Shown here: one piece after another, positions 35,209 to 43,933 of the stretch
How the letters are laid out: each line of letters opens with the position of its first letter
Position numbering within the stretch: the stretch's first letter is position 1
Origin: Arthrobacter sp. AQ5-06
GTDB taxonomy: Bacteria > Actinomycetota > Actinomycetes > Actinomycetales > Micrococcaceae
Assembly (NCBI RefSeq): GCF_003287955.1
Contig: NZ_QMKP01000002.1
Coordinates: 248,001-312,000, forward strand
Direction: 5' to 3'
Length of the DNA stretch: 64,000 nucleotides
Translations under genes and position numbers: made by a program
Notes under the pieces: generated by a model
Told to the model about the DNA's origin: nothing
Databases searched by the model: none
What the model saw: only the letters and a program-made list of their open reading frames with translations

Positions 35209-36012
35209 ATGAACGACGTCGAAAACAACTCCCGCGGAACCACCGCCACCATCAACGCCGCCGGCGTGTCCATCAAGGACCTGCGCAAGTCCTACGGCAG
35301 CAACGAGGTCCTCAAGGGCATCAGCCTGGACGTGGCCCCCGGCGAAGTGGTGTGCCTGATCGGCCCGTCCGGCTCCGGCAAATCCACCCTCCTGCGCTGC
35401 GTCAACCTCCTGGAGCAGCCCAACGAGGGCGCCATCCACGTGGGCGGCTTCGAAGCTACCGACCCCGACGTGGACATCGACAAAATGCGCCGCAAAGTGG
35501 GCATGGTGTTCCAGCAGTTCAACCTGTTCCCGCACCTGGACGCCAAGCGGAACTGCACCATCGCCCAGACGAAGGTCCTGAAGCGGTCCCAAAAAGAGGC
35601 CGACAAGGTGGCCCAGCACAACCTGGAGCGCGTGGGCCTGGGGCACCTGTCCGACCGTTTCCCGGACCAGCTTTCCGGCGGCCAGCAGCAGCGCGTTGCG
35701 ATTGCCCGGGCGCTGAGCATGGACCCCGAGCTGATGCTCTTTGACGAGCCCACCTCCGCGCTGGACCCCGAGACCGTGGGCGATGTCCTCTCGGTCATGC
35801 GGAACCTGGCCAAGGAGGGCATGACCATGCTGGTGGTGACCCACGAGATGGGCTTCGCCCGCGAAGTGGCGGACCGCGTGGTGTTCATGGACGGCGGCGT
35901 GGTGGTGGAGGAAGGCGTGGCCGAGCGGGTCATTTCCGCCCCCACCCAGGCCCGCACCAAGGAGTTCCTGCGCCGCGTCCTGGACCCGACGCACATCGAG
36001 ATCGAAGAGTAG
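35209..36012 (+). CDS. Amino-acid ABC transporter ATP-binding protein
   Basis: 267 residues from the ATG at 35209 (AGGCAGGGAAG upstream). Walker [13 protein letters not shown]-loop [12 protein letters not shown], signature [15 protein letters not shown], Walker [15 protein letters not shown], switch VTHEMGFA. This is the GlnQ/HisP class. The N-terminus has ~20 extra polar residues before [11 protein letters not shown]. Last gene of the three-gene importer operon, facing a convergent gene. Confidence 0.94.
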   Translation: MNDVENNSRGTTATINAAGVSIKDLRKSYGSNEVLKGISLDVAPGEVVCLIGPSGSGKSTLLRCVNLLEQPNEGAIHVGGFEATDPDVDIDKMRRKVGMVFQQFNLFPHLDAKRNCTIAQTKVLKRSQKEADKVAQHNLERVGLGHLSDRFPDQLSGGQQQRVAIARALSMDPELMLFDEPTSALDPETVGDVLSVMRNLAKEGMTMLVVTHEMGFAREVADRVVFMDGGVVVEEGVAERVISAPTQARTKEFLRRVLDPTHIEIEE

Positions 36013-36058
36013 ACCGGCCGCCGCACTGTAGGCAGCGCGCATTCCCGCGCCGATTTCA

Positions 36059-36092
36059 GACAGCCGCTACGTGGACCCGCGTGGCGGCTGTC
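36059..36092. terminator. Bidirectional hairpin between convergent genes
   Basis: GACAGCCGC (36059-36067) and GCGGCTGTC (36084-36092) are perfect nine-base arms. The hairpin overlaps the stop region of the minus-strand gene ending at 36067 and lies 46 bases after the ATPase stop. No T-run. Confidence 0.55.
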
Positions 36093-37062
36093 CGTTTCCG
36101 TAGCGGATGTCCGGAGCACATGCAGGAAATCGCGTCCGCGGCACCCCGGCCCCGTCCAGGAACGCCGCGAAGGTTGCCCGGTCCGCCAGCTCAGCCCAAG
36201 TCCACCGGATGACCCTCCGACCGGTTGCCCGGATCCGGTCCTCCCGCCGCTTCTCCGCAACCACTACATCGGACGGAGTCCGGCCGTTCAGATACTCAGC
36301 CTTCTGATACTTGACCATCCCATCGAATTCACCGGCCAGCCGGTCTTCGGACCATTCAAAGTCCAGGTATCCAACCAGTCCACTCCGGTCCCAAATTTCG
36401 GTCTGGAGTTCCGGCAGCTTGAACCGCTCCAAGTACATGTAGGCACGGCTGAGCGACTCCCCCGGAGATCCTGACTCTGGCACCGCAAAGTCGAGTACCG
36501 TCCGGATCCGCCGTGCCGCCGCGGCGCTGAAGTCCGGGCCGATGGAAGCTTCGATTTCAGGCTTACTCAAAGCCTGGAGCCGGTGAACCCGGTCCGGCTT
36601 AAGGACGTGGTCAATCGCCACTACTCCCTGCTCGAAGGACCCGAACGCGGCCAGGTCCAGCACCGTCCGCACCCTGCTGGTGACCAACAGGCCGTGCTGC
36701 CGCCCCACCTCCACCGATGCGAGGTCCACACGGTGCCTCCGCACGCCGGCACGCGAACGTCCCCCGCCGCCGTCTGCCGTTAACGCGTGGACCATGTGCT
36801 GTGTCCCCAACAACGGGATGCCCCAGAGTGCGGCCGAGGATTCGCGGCAAAACACTGTCCGTGTCTGAAGCGTTGCCGCGGCCGCCCTGACCAGCAGCGG
36901 ATATTGCTCCCACGCTTTGAGAGCATGCCAATTCTTTGCCGTGACGTAGACCCCCTGCCGGATCCGTCGGAGTTCGTTGGCGGCGGCCCGGCGCGCCAAC
37001 TTCCGACTGTCCTGCCCGAGCCGTGCCAGGTCGCTGCTGAGAATCAGTGGCGTTAAGTCCAT
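36067..37062 (-). CDS. AbiEi/DUF559-like protein
   Basis: 331 residues. The N-terminal winged-helix region (RRAAANELRRIRQGVYVTAKNW) and the middle RTVFCRESSAALWGIPL and VTSRVRTVLDLAAFGSFEQGVVAIDHVL are typical of AbiEi-type antitoxin-like proteins in actinobacteria. The C-terminus (LVGYLDFEWSEDRLAGEFDGMVKY ... VVVAEKRREDRIRATGRRVIRWTWAEL) is a DUF559-like nuclease fold. No toxin gene is adjacent. Second such gene in this window (other at 26465); the two are only distantly alike. Function unknown. Confidence 0.75.
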   Translation of the reverse strand: MDLTPLILSSDLARLGQDSRKLARRAAANELRRIRQGVYVTAKNWHALKAWEQYPLLVRAAAATLQTRTVFCRESSAALWGIPLLGTQHMVHALTADGGGGRSRAGVRRHRVDLASVEVGRQHGLLVTSRVRTVLDLAAFGSFEQGVVAIDHVLKPDRVHRLQALSKPEIEASIGPDFSAAAARRIRTVLDFAVPESGSPGESLSRAYMYLERFKLPELQTEIWDRSGLVGYLDFEWSEDRLAGEFDGMVKYQKAEYLNGRTPSDVVVAEKRREDRIRATGRRVIRWTWAELADRATFAAFLDGAGVPRTRFPACAPDIRYGNGQPPRGST

Positions 37063-37139
37063 TCCATGATGCTCGCCCGCCGTACTTCGGATAGGTAGTG
37101 GGCGTTGGCGCTATGTGGACAACTCTCGCACGCTGCGGT

Positions 37140-37181
37140 TTCGGACATCCGCGCCCGTGACCCGGGATGCGGATGTCCGAA
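37140..37181. terminator. Hairpin downstream of menD
   Basis: TTCGGACATCCGC (37140-37152) pairs perfectly with GCGGATGTCCGAA (37169-37181) around a 16-base G/C-rich loop. It lies ~35 bases past the menD stop on the minus strand and ~80 bases upstream of the next minus-strand gene. No T-run; function inferred from position. Confidence 0.55.
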
Positions 37182-37213
37182 TCCGTCGCGGTTGTCCGGT
37201 AGCGGCGCGGACC

Positions 37214-38929
37214 CTACCCGGCCAGGACTCCCGCGACAGCTAAGGCCACGGCTTCCTTGATGCGGGCGTGCAGGACGCGGAGACCAACACGGTCCGTGCG
37301 GACTTCGATGATGCTGCGCCCCGCGATGGGCTGGGCGAGCGCTTCGGCGAGTCCCGCCGTCGTACTTACCGAGCAATGGCCGACGCCGTACGCTGCGGCG
37401 AGTGCCGCGATGTCCACGGTGTGGGGGGTGCCGAACAGGCGCTCGACGGCGTCCGTGTAGCGTCCGGATTCACGCACAGCCCCGTGCTCCAGCAGATCGA
37501 AGATGGCACCGCCGGCGTCGTTGAGCACCACGATCCGGAGCCCGGGTTCGGGTTCGCCGGAACCGAGGAACAGGGCGCCGGCGTCGTGCAGGAAGGTGAC
37601 GTCGCCCAGCAGCAGCGTGGTGTGCTGGCGGCCGCCGAGGGCAATCCCGGTGGCCGTGGAGAGGGTGCCGTCGATCCCGGCGAGGCCGCGGTTGGCGTAG
37701 ACGGTGGCGGCTGGCTCGGCGGCGGGCAGGCCGGCCAGGTCAACGTCACGGATGCCGTTGGAGGAGCCGAGCATCAACTGGCCGCGGGCGTGCTGCCAGA
37801 CCTGGGCGCCCACGGACGGTCCGGTGGCGGCCGGCTCGGCGGCCAGGACGCCGTCGAGCGCGTGCTGCGCTGCGGCACCGGCCAGCAGCCAGGTATCCAG
37901 CCAGTCTGACGGGCCACGGCCGGCGAAGTCCGCGAGGTCGGCCAGGTTCTCCAACGGAAGTTCCGTGCGCCGGCCGGGCTGGTACCAGGCCACAGGGACA
38001 GGCTGGTAAAGCGCGGACGGCACGTCGGCCCGCGCCAGAAGTGCGGCAACCGGCCGGGACAGCGTGGGCCGGCCGAACATCACCACCCGTTCGGTGGGCT
38101 GTGCCGCCGTCGGTCCGAAGTGTTCCAGCAGCAGGCGGTACGGGCCCACGGCGTTGGGGCCGAAGCGGGCGTTTGAGGAAGGTTCCGCGAGCAGCGGCAG
38201 GCCGTTCGCGCGGGCAAACGCCTCGGCGACGGGCCCGGCGTCGTGCCCTGCCAGCACCACGGTGCGCCTTTCCTCCAGCGACCCGGCGGCGGGCGGCAGG
38301 TTCATGGTGAGCGGGCCGGTACCGATCCGGAATCTGGGATGCCCGGCCGCCGGCGGAAGCCCCTCCCCCGGCCCGGGAACCAGCGGGTCTCGGAACGCCA
38401 AGTTCAGCTGGACGGGCCCGGGCGCGAGGTCGGAAAATGCGCCGGTGGCCGCAGCCAGTGCCGTTTCCACCGCGCGCAGCGGGCTGGTGCCGGCCGGGAC
38501 ACCGGCGGCGAATCGAACGTGCTCGCCGAACAGGTCCAGCTGGATGGTGGTCTGGTTGGCGCCGGTCCCCTGCAGTTCCTCGGGCCGGTCCGCGGAAACC
38601 ACCACCAGCGGAACGGCCGCGTGATTGGCCTCCATCACGGCGGGCATGAGGTTCCCGACGGCGGTGCCTGACGTGGTGAGGACGGCCGCCGGGGAGCCGG
38701 TGGACAGGGCCAGGCCCAGGGCGGTGAAGCCGGCCGAACGTTCGTCGATCCGGACCAGGAGTTCCACGCGGCCGGCCACTTCGGCCTCCGCGAGGGCGTA
38801 GGCCATGGGGGCGGAACGCGATCCGGGCGAGACCACCACGTACTGGACGCCGCCGTCGATCAGGGCGTCGACGGCGATCCGCGCGGCGGCGAGGGAGTTC
38901 AGGGTGTCCGGGGAAGTCTCAGAAGTCAC
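37214..38929 (-). CDS. menD: 2-succinyl-5-enolpyruvyl-6-hydroxy-3-cyclohexene-1-carboxylate synthase
   Basis: 571 residues from a GTG. ThDP-enzyme features: VVSPGSRSAPMAYAL near the start, the activating glutamate in RIDERSAGFTALGLAL, TSGTAVGNLMPAVMEA, and in the C-terminal domain the ThDP/metal motif LLGDVTFLHDAGALF with VVLNDAGGAIFDLLEHG. MenD adds the succinyl semialdehyde carbanion from 2-oxoglutarate to isochorismate, the step after MenF. It stands alone on the minus strand between an AbiEi-like gene and PhoX. Confidence 0.95.
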   Translation of the reverse strand: MTSETSPDTLNSLAAARIAVDALIDGGVQYVVVSPGSRSAPMAYALAEAEVAGRVELLVRIDERSAGFTALGLALSTGSPAAVLTTSGTAVGNLMPAVMEANHAAVPLVVVSADRPEELQGTGANQTTIQLDLFGEHVRFAAGVPAGTSPLRAVETALAAATGAFSDLAPGPVQLNLAFRDPLVPGPGEGLPPAAGHPRFRIGTGPLTMNLPPAAGSLEERRTVVLAGHDAGPVAEAFARANGLPLLAEPSSNARFGPNAVGPYRLLLEHFGPTAAQPTERVVMFGRPTLSRPVAALLARADVPSALYQPVPVAWYQPGRRTELPLENLADLADFAGRGPSDWLDTWLLAGAAAQHALDGVLAAEPAATGPSVGAQVWQHARGQLMLGSSNGIRDVDLAGLPAAEPAATVYANRGLAGIDGTLSTATGIALGGRQHTTLLLGDVTFLHDAGALFLGSGEPEPGLRIVVLNDAGGAIFDLLEHGAVRESGRYTDAVERLFGTPHTVDIAALAAAYGVGHCSVSTTAGLAEALAQPIAGRSIIEVRTDRVGLRVLHARIKEAVALAVAGVLAG

Positions 38930-39052
38930 CGAACCAGTCTGCCACCCCCGGACGCTCTCTCACTTCCCGGCGTTGCTCTATCACGTACGGTCCCTAAAGT
39001 GGCTCCATAAGGACCAGTAGTGACAGAGCAACGGTCGGGAGTGGTGGAGGGA

Positions 39053-41128
39053 CTAAGCGTCGGTGCGGAACACCTGGACCACGGATGGACGGGGGGCGCG
39101 CGCCTGGCCGGGTGCCGGCGTCGTGCCTGCCGGGACGTAGTCCGGGAAGTACGAGTTCGGCGCGTCGAATGTGCCATCTTCGCCCGGGTGCTGGACGGAA
39201 ACGAACACGGTGCGTTCGTCGTCGTGGATGATGGGGCCGCAGGTCTCGGCGTCGCGCGGGACGGCGAGGAACTGCTCCACCTTGCCGCGCCCGGCACCGT
39301 CCAGGGTGACCTTGAATAGGCCGTCCGCACGGCCGATGCCGGACGGGGCGCCGTCGGTGGAGATCCAGAGGTTGCCCACTGAGTCGAACGCGAGGTTGTC
39401 CGGGCAGGAGATAGGCGAGACCTGGTCCACCGGGAACCCGGAGAAGTAGGTGACGTCGCCCTGGGCCGGATCGCCGCAGACCATCAGCAGGTTCCACGTG
39501 AACTGTGTGGAGGTCTGGTCGCCGGTTTCGGTGATTTCCACGATGTGGCCGTCGCGGTTCTCGTTGCGCGGGTTGACCTCCGTGGCGCCTTCCTTGCCTG
39601 CCTTGCCGCGGTCGGAGTTGTTGGTGCAGGCCACGTAGACCTTGCCCGTGCGCAGGCTGGGCTGAACGTCCTCGCAGCGGTCCATCTTGGTGGGGCCCAC
39701 CTTGTCCGCGGCCAGGCGGGTGTAGACCAGGACCTCCTCGACGGACATACCTGCCACGGCGGACTTGCCGCCAACCACCAGGGGCAGCCATTCGCCGGAG
39801 CCGTCGAAGCCGCCGTCGGCGGGCACCGCGCCCGTGCCGGTGATCTCCTCGACCGGCGAGTTGCCCGTGAACTTGGCGACGTAGAGGTTGCCCGCCGAGA
39901 GCAGCGTCATGTTGTGGGCGCGGTCGCCTTCGCGGTACTTCCCGGCCGAGACGAACTTGTACAGGTAGTCGAAGCGCTCGTCGTCGCCCATGTAGGCCAC
40001 CACGTGCCCGGACTCTGCGACGATCACGTTGGCGCCCTCGTGCTTGAAGCGGCCCATAGCGGAATGCTTGCGCGGCGTGGACGTGGGATCGAACGGATCC
40101 ACTTCCACGATCCAGCCGAAGCGGTTGGCTTCGTTTTCGTAGCCGGCGTTGCGGGTGTCGAACCGCGGATCGTCCAGTTCCCACTTGCGGGCAGTGGACG
40201 ACGACTTCAGGCCGTAGCGCTTGTCAGCTGCGGACGTGCCCGGGGAGACGAAGTAGCCGTTGAAGTTCTCCTCGCCGGACAGGATGGTGCCCCACGGGGT
40301 GGTGCCGCCGGAACAGTTGCCCAGCGTGCCCTTGATCGAGCGGCCACTGGGGTCCGCGACGGTCCTCACGAGTGCGGAGCCGGCAGCCGGACCGGTCAGT
40401 TCGTAGACCGTGTTGCTCAGGAACCGGCGGTTCAGCGGCGCGCCCTTGACGTAGGTCCACGGCTTGGTGGTGTTCTTGCGCTCCAGTTCCACGACGGTCA
40501 GCCCGTGTGCAGCGGCCCCCACGGCGCGGACGTCGGCCGCCGGCATGGTGGCAGGGAACATGATGCTCTCGTTGGTGTACTCGTGGTTGGCGAACAGCAC
40601 GGCGCTGCGGCCCTTGCTGTTCGGAATCTCCAGGATGTCCGTGTAGTCGTTGTTGTAGCCGAACTGCTTTTCCTGGGCCGCGGCGGTCTGGTTGTTCAGA
40701 TCGAAGTCCGGCGTGCCGTTGAAGATCGGGTCGCCCCAGCGGATCACGGGCTGCCAGGTGAAGCCTTCCGGCACGGTCACCGCGTCAACTTCAGCGGCGA
40801 TGGAGTTGATGGCCGTGAACTTCAGCCTGGACGGGCCAAACCCGGTTTTCGCGGCGGGCGACAGGCCCGCGGCGGAGGCCGGATCCGCGGAGGTAACGGC
40901 GCTCCCGAGTACGACGGCGAGCGCACCGGCGGCGCCGAAGCCAAGGGCGGCGCGGCGGGACATGGTGGCGGACGCGATGTCCCGGAAGTAGCTGTTGGAG
41001 CTGGTGTTGCAGACATCACCGGCGCACGCGTTGTCGCACTTCAGCGCACACGTGACGGCGCTGCGCTTGCCCTTGGTGTGGCCGAGCATCGGCAGCAGGG
41101 TGAATTTGCGGGCGGTCGTTTCAGACAT
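39053..41128 (-). CDS. PhoX family alkaline phosphatase (DUF839), Tat-exported
   Basis: 691 residues from the ATG at 41128 (GGAAGG six bases before). The N-terminal ~50 residues have a cysteine-rich stretch (CALKCDNACAGDVCN), followed by a twin-arginine signal MSRRAALGFGAAGALAVVLG with the arginines at ~58-59. The mature part shows PhoX motifs: WGTILSGEENFNGYF, FGWIVEVDPFDP, KHEGANVIV, CPDNLAFDSVGNLWISTDG. PhoX enzymes are calcium/iron-dependent extracytoplasmic phosphatases. No phosphate operator was identified. It probably releases phosphate outside the membrane. Confidence 0.9.
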   Translation of the reverse strand: MSETTARKFTLLPMLGHTKGKRSAVTCALKCDNACAGDVCNTSSNSYFRDIASATMSRRAALGFGAAGALAVVLGSAVTSADPASAAGLSPAAKTGFGPSRLKFTAINSIAAEVDAVTVPEGFTWQPVIRWGDPIFNGTPDFDLNNQTAAAQEKQFGYNNDYTDILEIPNSKGRSAVLFANHEYTNESIMFPATMPAADVRAVGAAAHGLTVVELERKNTTKPWTYVKGAPLNRRFLSNTVYELTGPAAGSALVRTVADPSGRSIKGTLGNCSGGTTPWGTILSGEENFNGYFVSPGTSAADKRYGLKSSSTARKWELDDPRFDTRNAGYENEANRFGWIVEVDPFDPTSTPRKHSAMGRFKHEGANVIVAESGHVVAYMGDDERFDYLYKFVSAGKYREGDRAHNMTLLSAGNLYVAKFTGNSPVEEITGTGAVPADGGFDGSGEWLPLVVGGKSAVAGMSVEEVLVYTRLAADKVGPTKMDRCEDVQPSLRTGKVYVACTNNSDRGKAGKEGATEVNPRNENRDGHIVEITETGDQTSTQFTWNLLMVCGDPAQGDVTYFSGFPVDQVSPISCPDNLAFDSVGNLWISTDGAPSGIGRADGLFKVTLDGAGRGKVEQFLAVPRDAETCGPIIHDDERTVFVSVQHPGEDGTFDAPNSYFPDYVPAGTTPAPGQARAPRPSVVQVFRTDA

Positions 41129-41202
41129 GGGGGACCTTCCAGGGGTGAGATGGGTTCCCGCCCACGGTGTCAGCGGCACCCAAAAACGAGAGGACGCTCC
41201 GG

Positions 41203-42204
41203 TTAATCCCAAGTTAACAACAGTTGGCCGTAGACCCGTCGGAGCCGGTCCAGCCACCAGTCCCGGCGGTCCGCGGAAGCCGCATACTGATCCAGCAGCC
41301 CAGCGTCGGCGGCGACCTCGCGGAGGCGGATGGCGCCGTCGTCGGCCACTAACGGATCCAGCGTGATATCCGAGGCGAACAGTGACACCGTCCCCAGCCC
41401 GCACGCGTACGGCAACTGGGGCAGGGCAGCCGCCAAAGCCAGCCCGGCGCGGATGCCCACGGAGGTGTCCAGCGCCGAACTGACGACGGCGGGGAGCCCG
41501 GCCTGCGCCACGATGTCCAGCGCGCGACGCACTCCCCCGAGCGGCGCGACCTTAACAACCAGCAGATCCGCCGCGCCGGCCCGCGCCACCCTAAGGGGAT
41601 CGGATTCCTTGCGCACGCTTTCGTCGGCCGCAATCAGCACCGGCGTTCCGGCGGCGCGCAGCTGGCGGCGTACCTCGGCGAGCCCCTCGATGGTGGGCAC
41701 CGGCTGCTCGGCGTATTCAAGCCCGACGGCGGCGAGCCGGTTGAGTGCCGACACGGCCGTGGGTACGTCCCAACCGCCGTTGGCGTCGACGCGGATGGCG
41801 GCGTCGGGCAGGGCGGCACGGACGGCGGCAACCCGGGCGGCGTCGTCGTCGAGCGTCTGCCCACGCTCGGCAACCTTGATCTTGACGGCGTCCACCCGGC
41901 CGAACCGGGCCAGGACTTCGGGTACCCGGTCCGCGGAGACGGCCGGAACGGTGGCGTTGACGGGGATCACCGAACGGACCGGTGAAGGGAAGCCGTGCCA
42001 GCCGGCCTCGATGGTGGCGGCGAGCCAGCGGGAGGCCTCGGCGTCGGCGTATTCGGGGAACGGGCAGAACTCGCCCCAGCCGCGCGGGCCGAGCAGCAGC
42101 AGGGTTTCGCGTTCCATGATGCCGCGGAACTTCACCCGCATGGGCAGGCTGACCACATGCGCGGTGGCGAGCAGTTCGTCCAGGGAGGGGAAGGTGGCGG
42201 GCAT
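41203..42204 (-). CDS. menC: o-Succinylbenzoate synthase
   Basis: 333 residues of the enolase superfamily. Catalytic lysine in VKIKVAE, metal-binding Asp in IRVDANGGWD, Glu in YAEQPVP, Asp in IAADESV and second lysine in LLVVKVAPLGG. It dehydrates SHCHC, the MenD/MenH product, to o-succinylbenzoate. The ATG at 42204 has no clear ribosome-binding site; TACAGT lies close upstream, so a leaderless message is possible. The longer upstream frame is not family-like. Confidence 0.92.
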   Translation of the reverse strand: MPATFPSLDELLATAHVVSLPMRVKFRGIMERETLLLLGPRGWGEFCPFPEYADAEASRWLAATIEAGWHGFPSPVRSVIPVNATVPAVSADRVPEVLARFGRVDAVKIKVAERGQTLDDDAARVAAVRAALPDAAIRVDANGGWDVPTAVSALNRLAAVGLEYAEQPVPTIEGLAEVRRQLRAAGTPVLIAADESVRKESDPLRVARAGAADLLVVKVAPLGGVRRALDIVAQAGLPAVVSSALDTSVGIRAGLALAAALPQLPYACGLGTVSLFASDITLDPLVADDGAIRLREVAADAGLLDQYAASADRRDWWLDRLRRVYGQLLLTWD

Positions 42205-42346
42205 GGATTCACTGTACAAGCGCGCAAAGGCCGGCGTTTGACCTGACAGCGTTGGCCACGCACGAGAAGCGCAACAACACCGTCCGGGCCCTGCCGAAAC
42301 CCTAATCTCGCTCCCGAAATCCCCGGCGGGGATGTCACTCACGGCC

Positions 42347-42748
42347 TCACCTGGAGTGCAGGTATTTCTGCAGGAGATATGTCGTCTGCCGGGCGCAGCG
42401 GATGATCTGGAGCAGGCGATCCGCTGCCAGCCGGGGCAGGACCCGGGCAGGCTCAGTATCGATGCTCTCGTGACGAAGGGACCGTTCCAGGCCCATGGCA
42501 AGTCCGGCCAGGCGCTCCGCGCCCACCATCTGACTGGAAGTCTTGAGGCTGAGGACCGCATCCAGCGCACCGTCCAGGTCCCCGGTAGTCAGGGTCAGCC
42601 GCAGCTTTTCAGTCCTGCGGGGCAGGTGGTCGATGAAGTTCTGCACAAACACCTTCCACACACCGTCATCGTCATCGAGCTCGGTGCGCAGTCTGTCCAG
42701 CACTGCCTGATCCAGGAGGGGCAGGGCGTTGCCGTCGTCCGGCGCCAT
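42347..42748 (-). CDS. Hpt-like domain protein lacking the phospho-acceptor histidine
   Basis: 133 residues, all helical. The order VLDRLRTELDDDDGVWKVFVQNFIDHLPRRTEKLRL, then AVLSLKTSSQMVGAERLAGLAMGLE, matches the histidine phosphotransfer fold, where the second helix normally reads A-H-x-L-K-x-x-S. Here the histidine position is Leu 66 (VLSLKTSS). It therefore cannot accept phosphate there and may act as a pseudo-Hpt or simply share the fold. No kinase or response regulator is next to it. Confidence 0.72.
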   Translation of the reverse strand: MAPDDGNALPLLDQAVLDRLRTELDDDDGVWKVFVQNFIDHLPRRTEKLRLTLTTGDLDGALDAVLSLKTSSQMVGAERLAGLAMGLERSLRHESIDTEPARVLPRLAADRLLQIIRCARQTTYLLQKYLHSR

Positions 42749-42912
42749 GACTGTCCTTCCTGCCCCGGGAAGCGATGCGCCCGAGTCGTCCGATAGTTCC
42801 CCTGTCCGACGCTATGTTGCCGGGTATGCCGAAAGCATCAGTAGTGGGTACTCGACTTTCAAAGCAACTGCCCTGGGGCATGAATTGTGCGAGCTACCTG
42901 ACTCTTCCAATG

Positions 42913-42934
42913 CATATCCATATGGGTATATAAT
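42913..42934 (+). promoter_or_regulatory. Promoter/operator of the ArsR-SRPBCC operon
   Basis: ATATCCATATGGGTATAT (about 42914-42931) is an imperfect palindrome and overlaps a perfect TATAAT -10 box at 42929-42934; the ATG follows seven bases later at 42942, so the message is probably leaderless. A site that overlaps the -10 box fits autorepression by the encoded ArsR protein. Confidence 0.65.
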
Positions 42935-42941
42935 CGTAGTT

Positions 42942-43274
42942 ATGGCACGGGCGGCAACAACGGCAGATGCGTTCAACGCGGTGGCTGAGCCCCGCCGTCG
43001 GGAAATCCTGGACGCCCTCACCCAAGGCGAGCGCCCGGTGAACGAGCTGGTGGACCTCCTGGGCCTGGCGCAGCCGCACGTATCACGGCACTTGCGGGTC
43101 CTGCGCGAGGTAGGTGCCGTCGTCGTGCGTGACGAAGGCCGGCAGCGGCTCTACCGGCTCAATCCGCAAGCCCTCAAGCCCATCCACGATTGGGTGGCCA
43201 GCTACCAGCACCTCTGGGAGGAGCGCTTCGATCTCCTGGAGGACGTGCTGGAGGACCTCAAAGAAGAGCACTGA
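42942..43274 (+). CDS. ArsR family transcriptional regulator
   Basis: 110 residues: AFNAVAEPRRREILDALTQGERPVNELVDLLGLAQPHVSRHLRVLREVGAVVVRDEGRQRLYRLNP is a complete ArsR winged helix. There are no metal-binding cysteine pairs, so it belongs to the group paired with SRPBCC genes. It ends 13 bases before the SRPBCC gene. Probably represses the pair from the upstream palindrome. Confidence 0.93.
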   Translation: MARAATTADAFNAVAEPRRREILDALTQGERPVNELVDLLGLAQPHVSRHLRVLREVGAVVVRDEGRQRLYRLNPQALKPIHDWVASYQHLWEERFDLLEDVLEDLKEEH

Positions 43275-43287
43275 AAGGAGCAGGACA

Positions 43288-43794
43288 ATGTCACAGGCAA
43301 GCAGCAGCACCATGGACGTGACGTTCCCCAGTGGCACGGAAATCCTGATCACGCGGACCCTCAACGCACCCCGGCACCTCGTCTACCGGGCCTGGACCAC
43401 GCCCGAGCTCGTGAAGAAATGGTGGCCCGGCCGTCGGGGTGAGATGACCGTGGCAGCCATGGACTTCCGCGTGGGCGGCGCGTGGCGGTACGTCATGATG
43501 GCGCACGGCGAATTCGAGGTCGCCTTCCACGGGACGTACCGCGAGATTGTGCCCAACGAGCGGATCGTCCACACGGAAGTCATGGAGATGCCGGGCACCG
43601 GTCCGGACAGCGAGGAGGGCGCCGTGCTCAATACGGTCACCTTTGACGAGGCCGACGGCGGCGCTACCACCGTGCGGATCCGCACCGACGCGGGCAGTAA
43701 GGAAGTCCGGGACATGATTGCGCAGTCCGGCATGGAAGGCGGCGTGCGCGAGCAGTTCGAGATCATCGAGGAGCTGGCGGCGTCCCTCGCCTGA
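43288..43794 (+). CDS. SRPBCC/AHSA1 family protein
   Basis: 168 residues with AAAGGAGCAGGACA before the ATG. AHSA1-type motifs: ILITRTLNAPRHLVYRAWTTPELVKKWW, GGAWRYVMMAHGEFEVAFHGTYREIVPNERIVHTE, and C-terminal GGVREQFEIIEELAASL. Members bind hydrophobic ligands; paired ArsR-AHSA1 genes are common in soil bacteria but the ligand is unknown. A family A palindrome follows the stop. Confidence 0.9.
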   Translation: MSQASSSTMDVTFPSGTEILITRTLNAPRHLVYRAWTTPELVKKWWPGRRGEMTVAAMDFRVGGAWRYVMMAHGEFEVAFHGTYREIVPNERIVHTEVMEMPGTGPDSEEGAVLNTVTFDEADGGATTVRIRTDAGSKEVRDMIAQSGMEGGVREQFEIIEELAASLA

Positions 43795-43817
43795 GGCGCG
43801 CCTCTCCCGCAAGTAAG

Positions 43818-43862
43818 TAGCAGCAGGTGTCGTTTGAGCCTCCAAAACGACACCTGCTGCTA
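43818..43862. repeat. Family A palindromic repeat, copy 1
   Basis: Perfect 18-base arms (43818-43835 and 43845-43862; TAGCAGCAGGTGTCGTTT and complement) around a nine-base loop, flanked by AAGTA on the left and CAGTTGGG on the right. Further copies at 45113-45160 and 57456-57503 share arms and flanks. Confidence 0.85.
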
Positions 43863-43933
43863 GTCAGTTGGGCGGTTGTTACACTTTGCGGTGTGATTTC
43901 CCTGAAGCATGCGTCCTGGTTCGACGTGCACCC

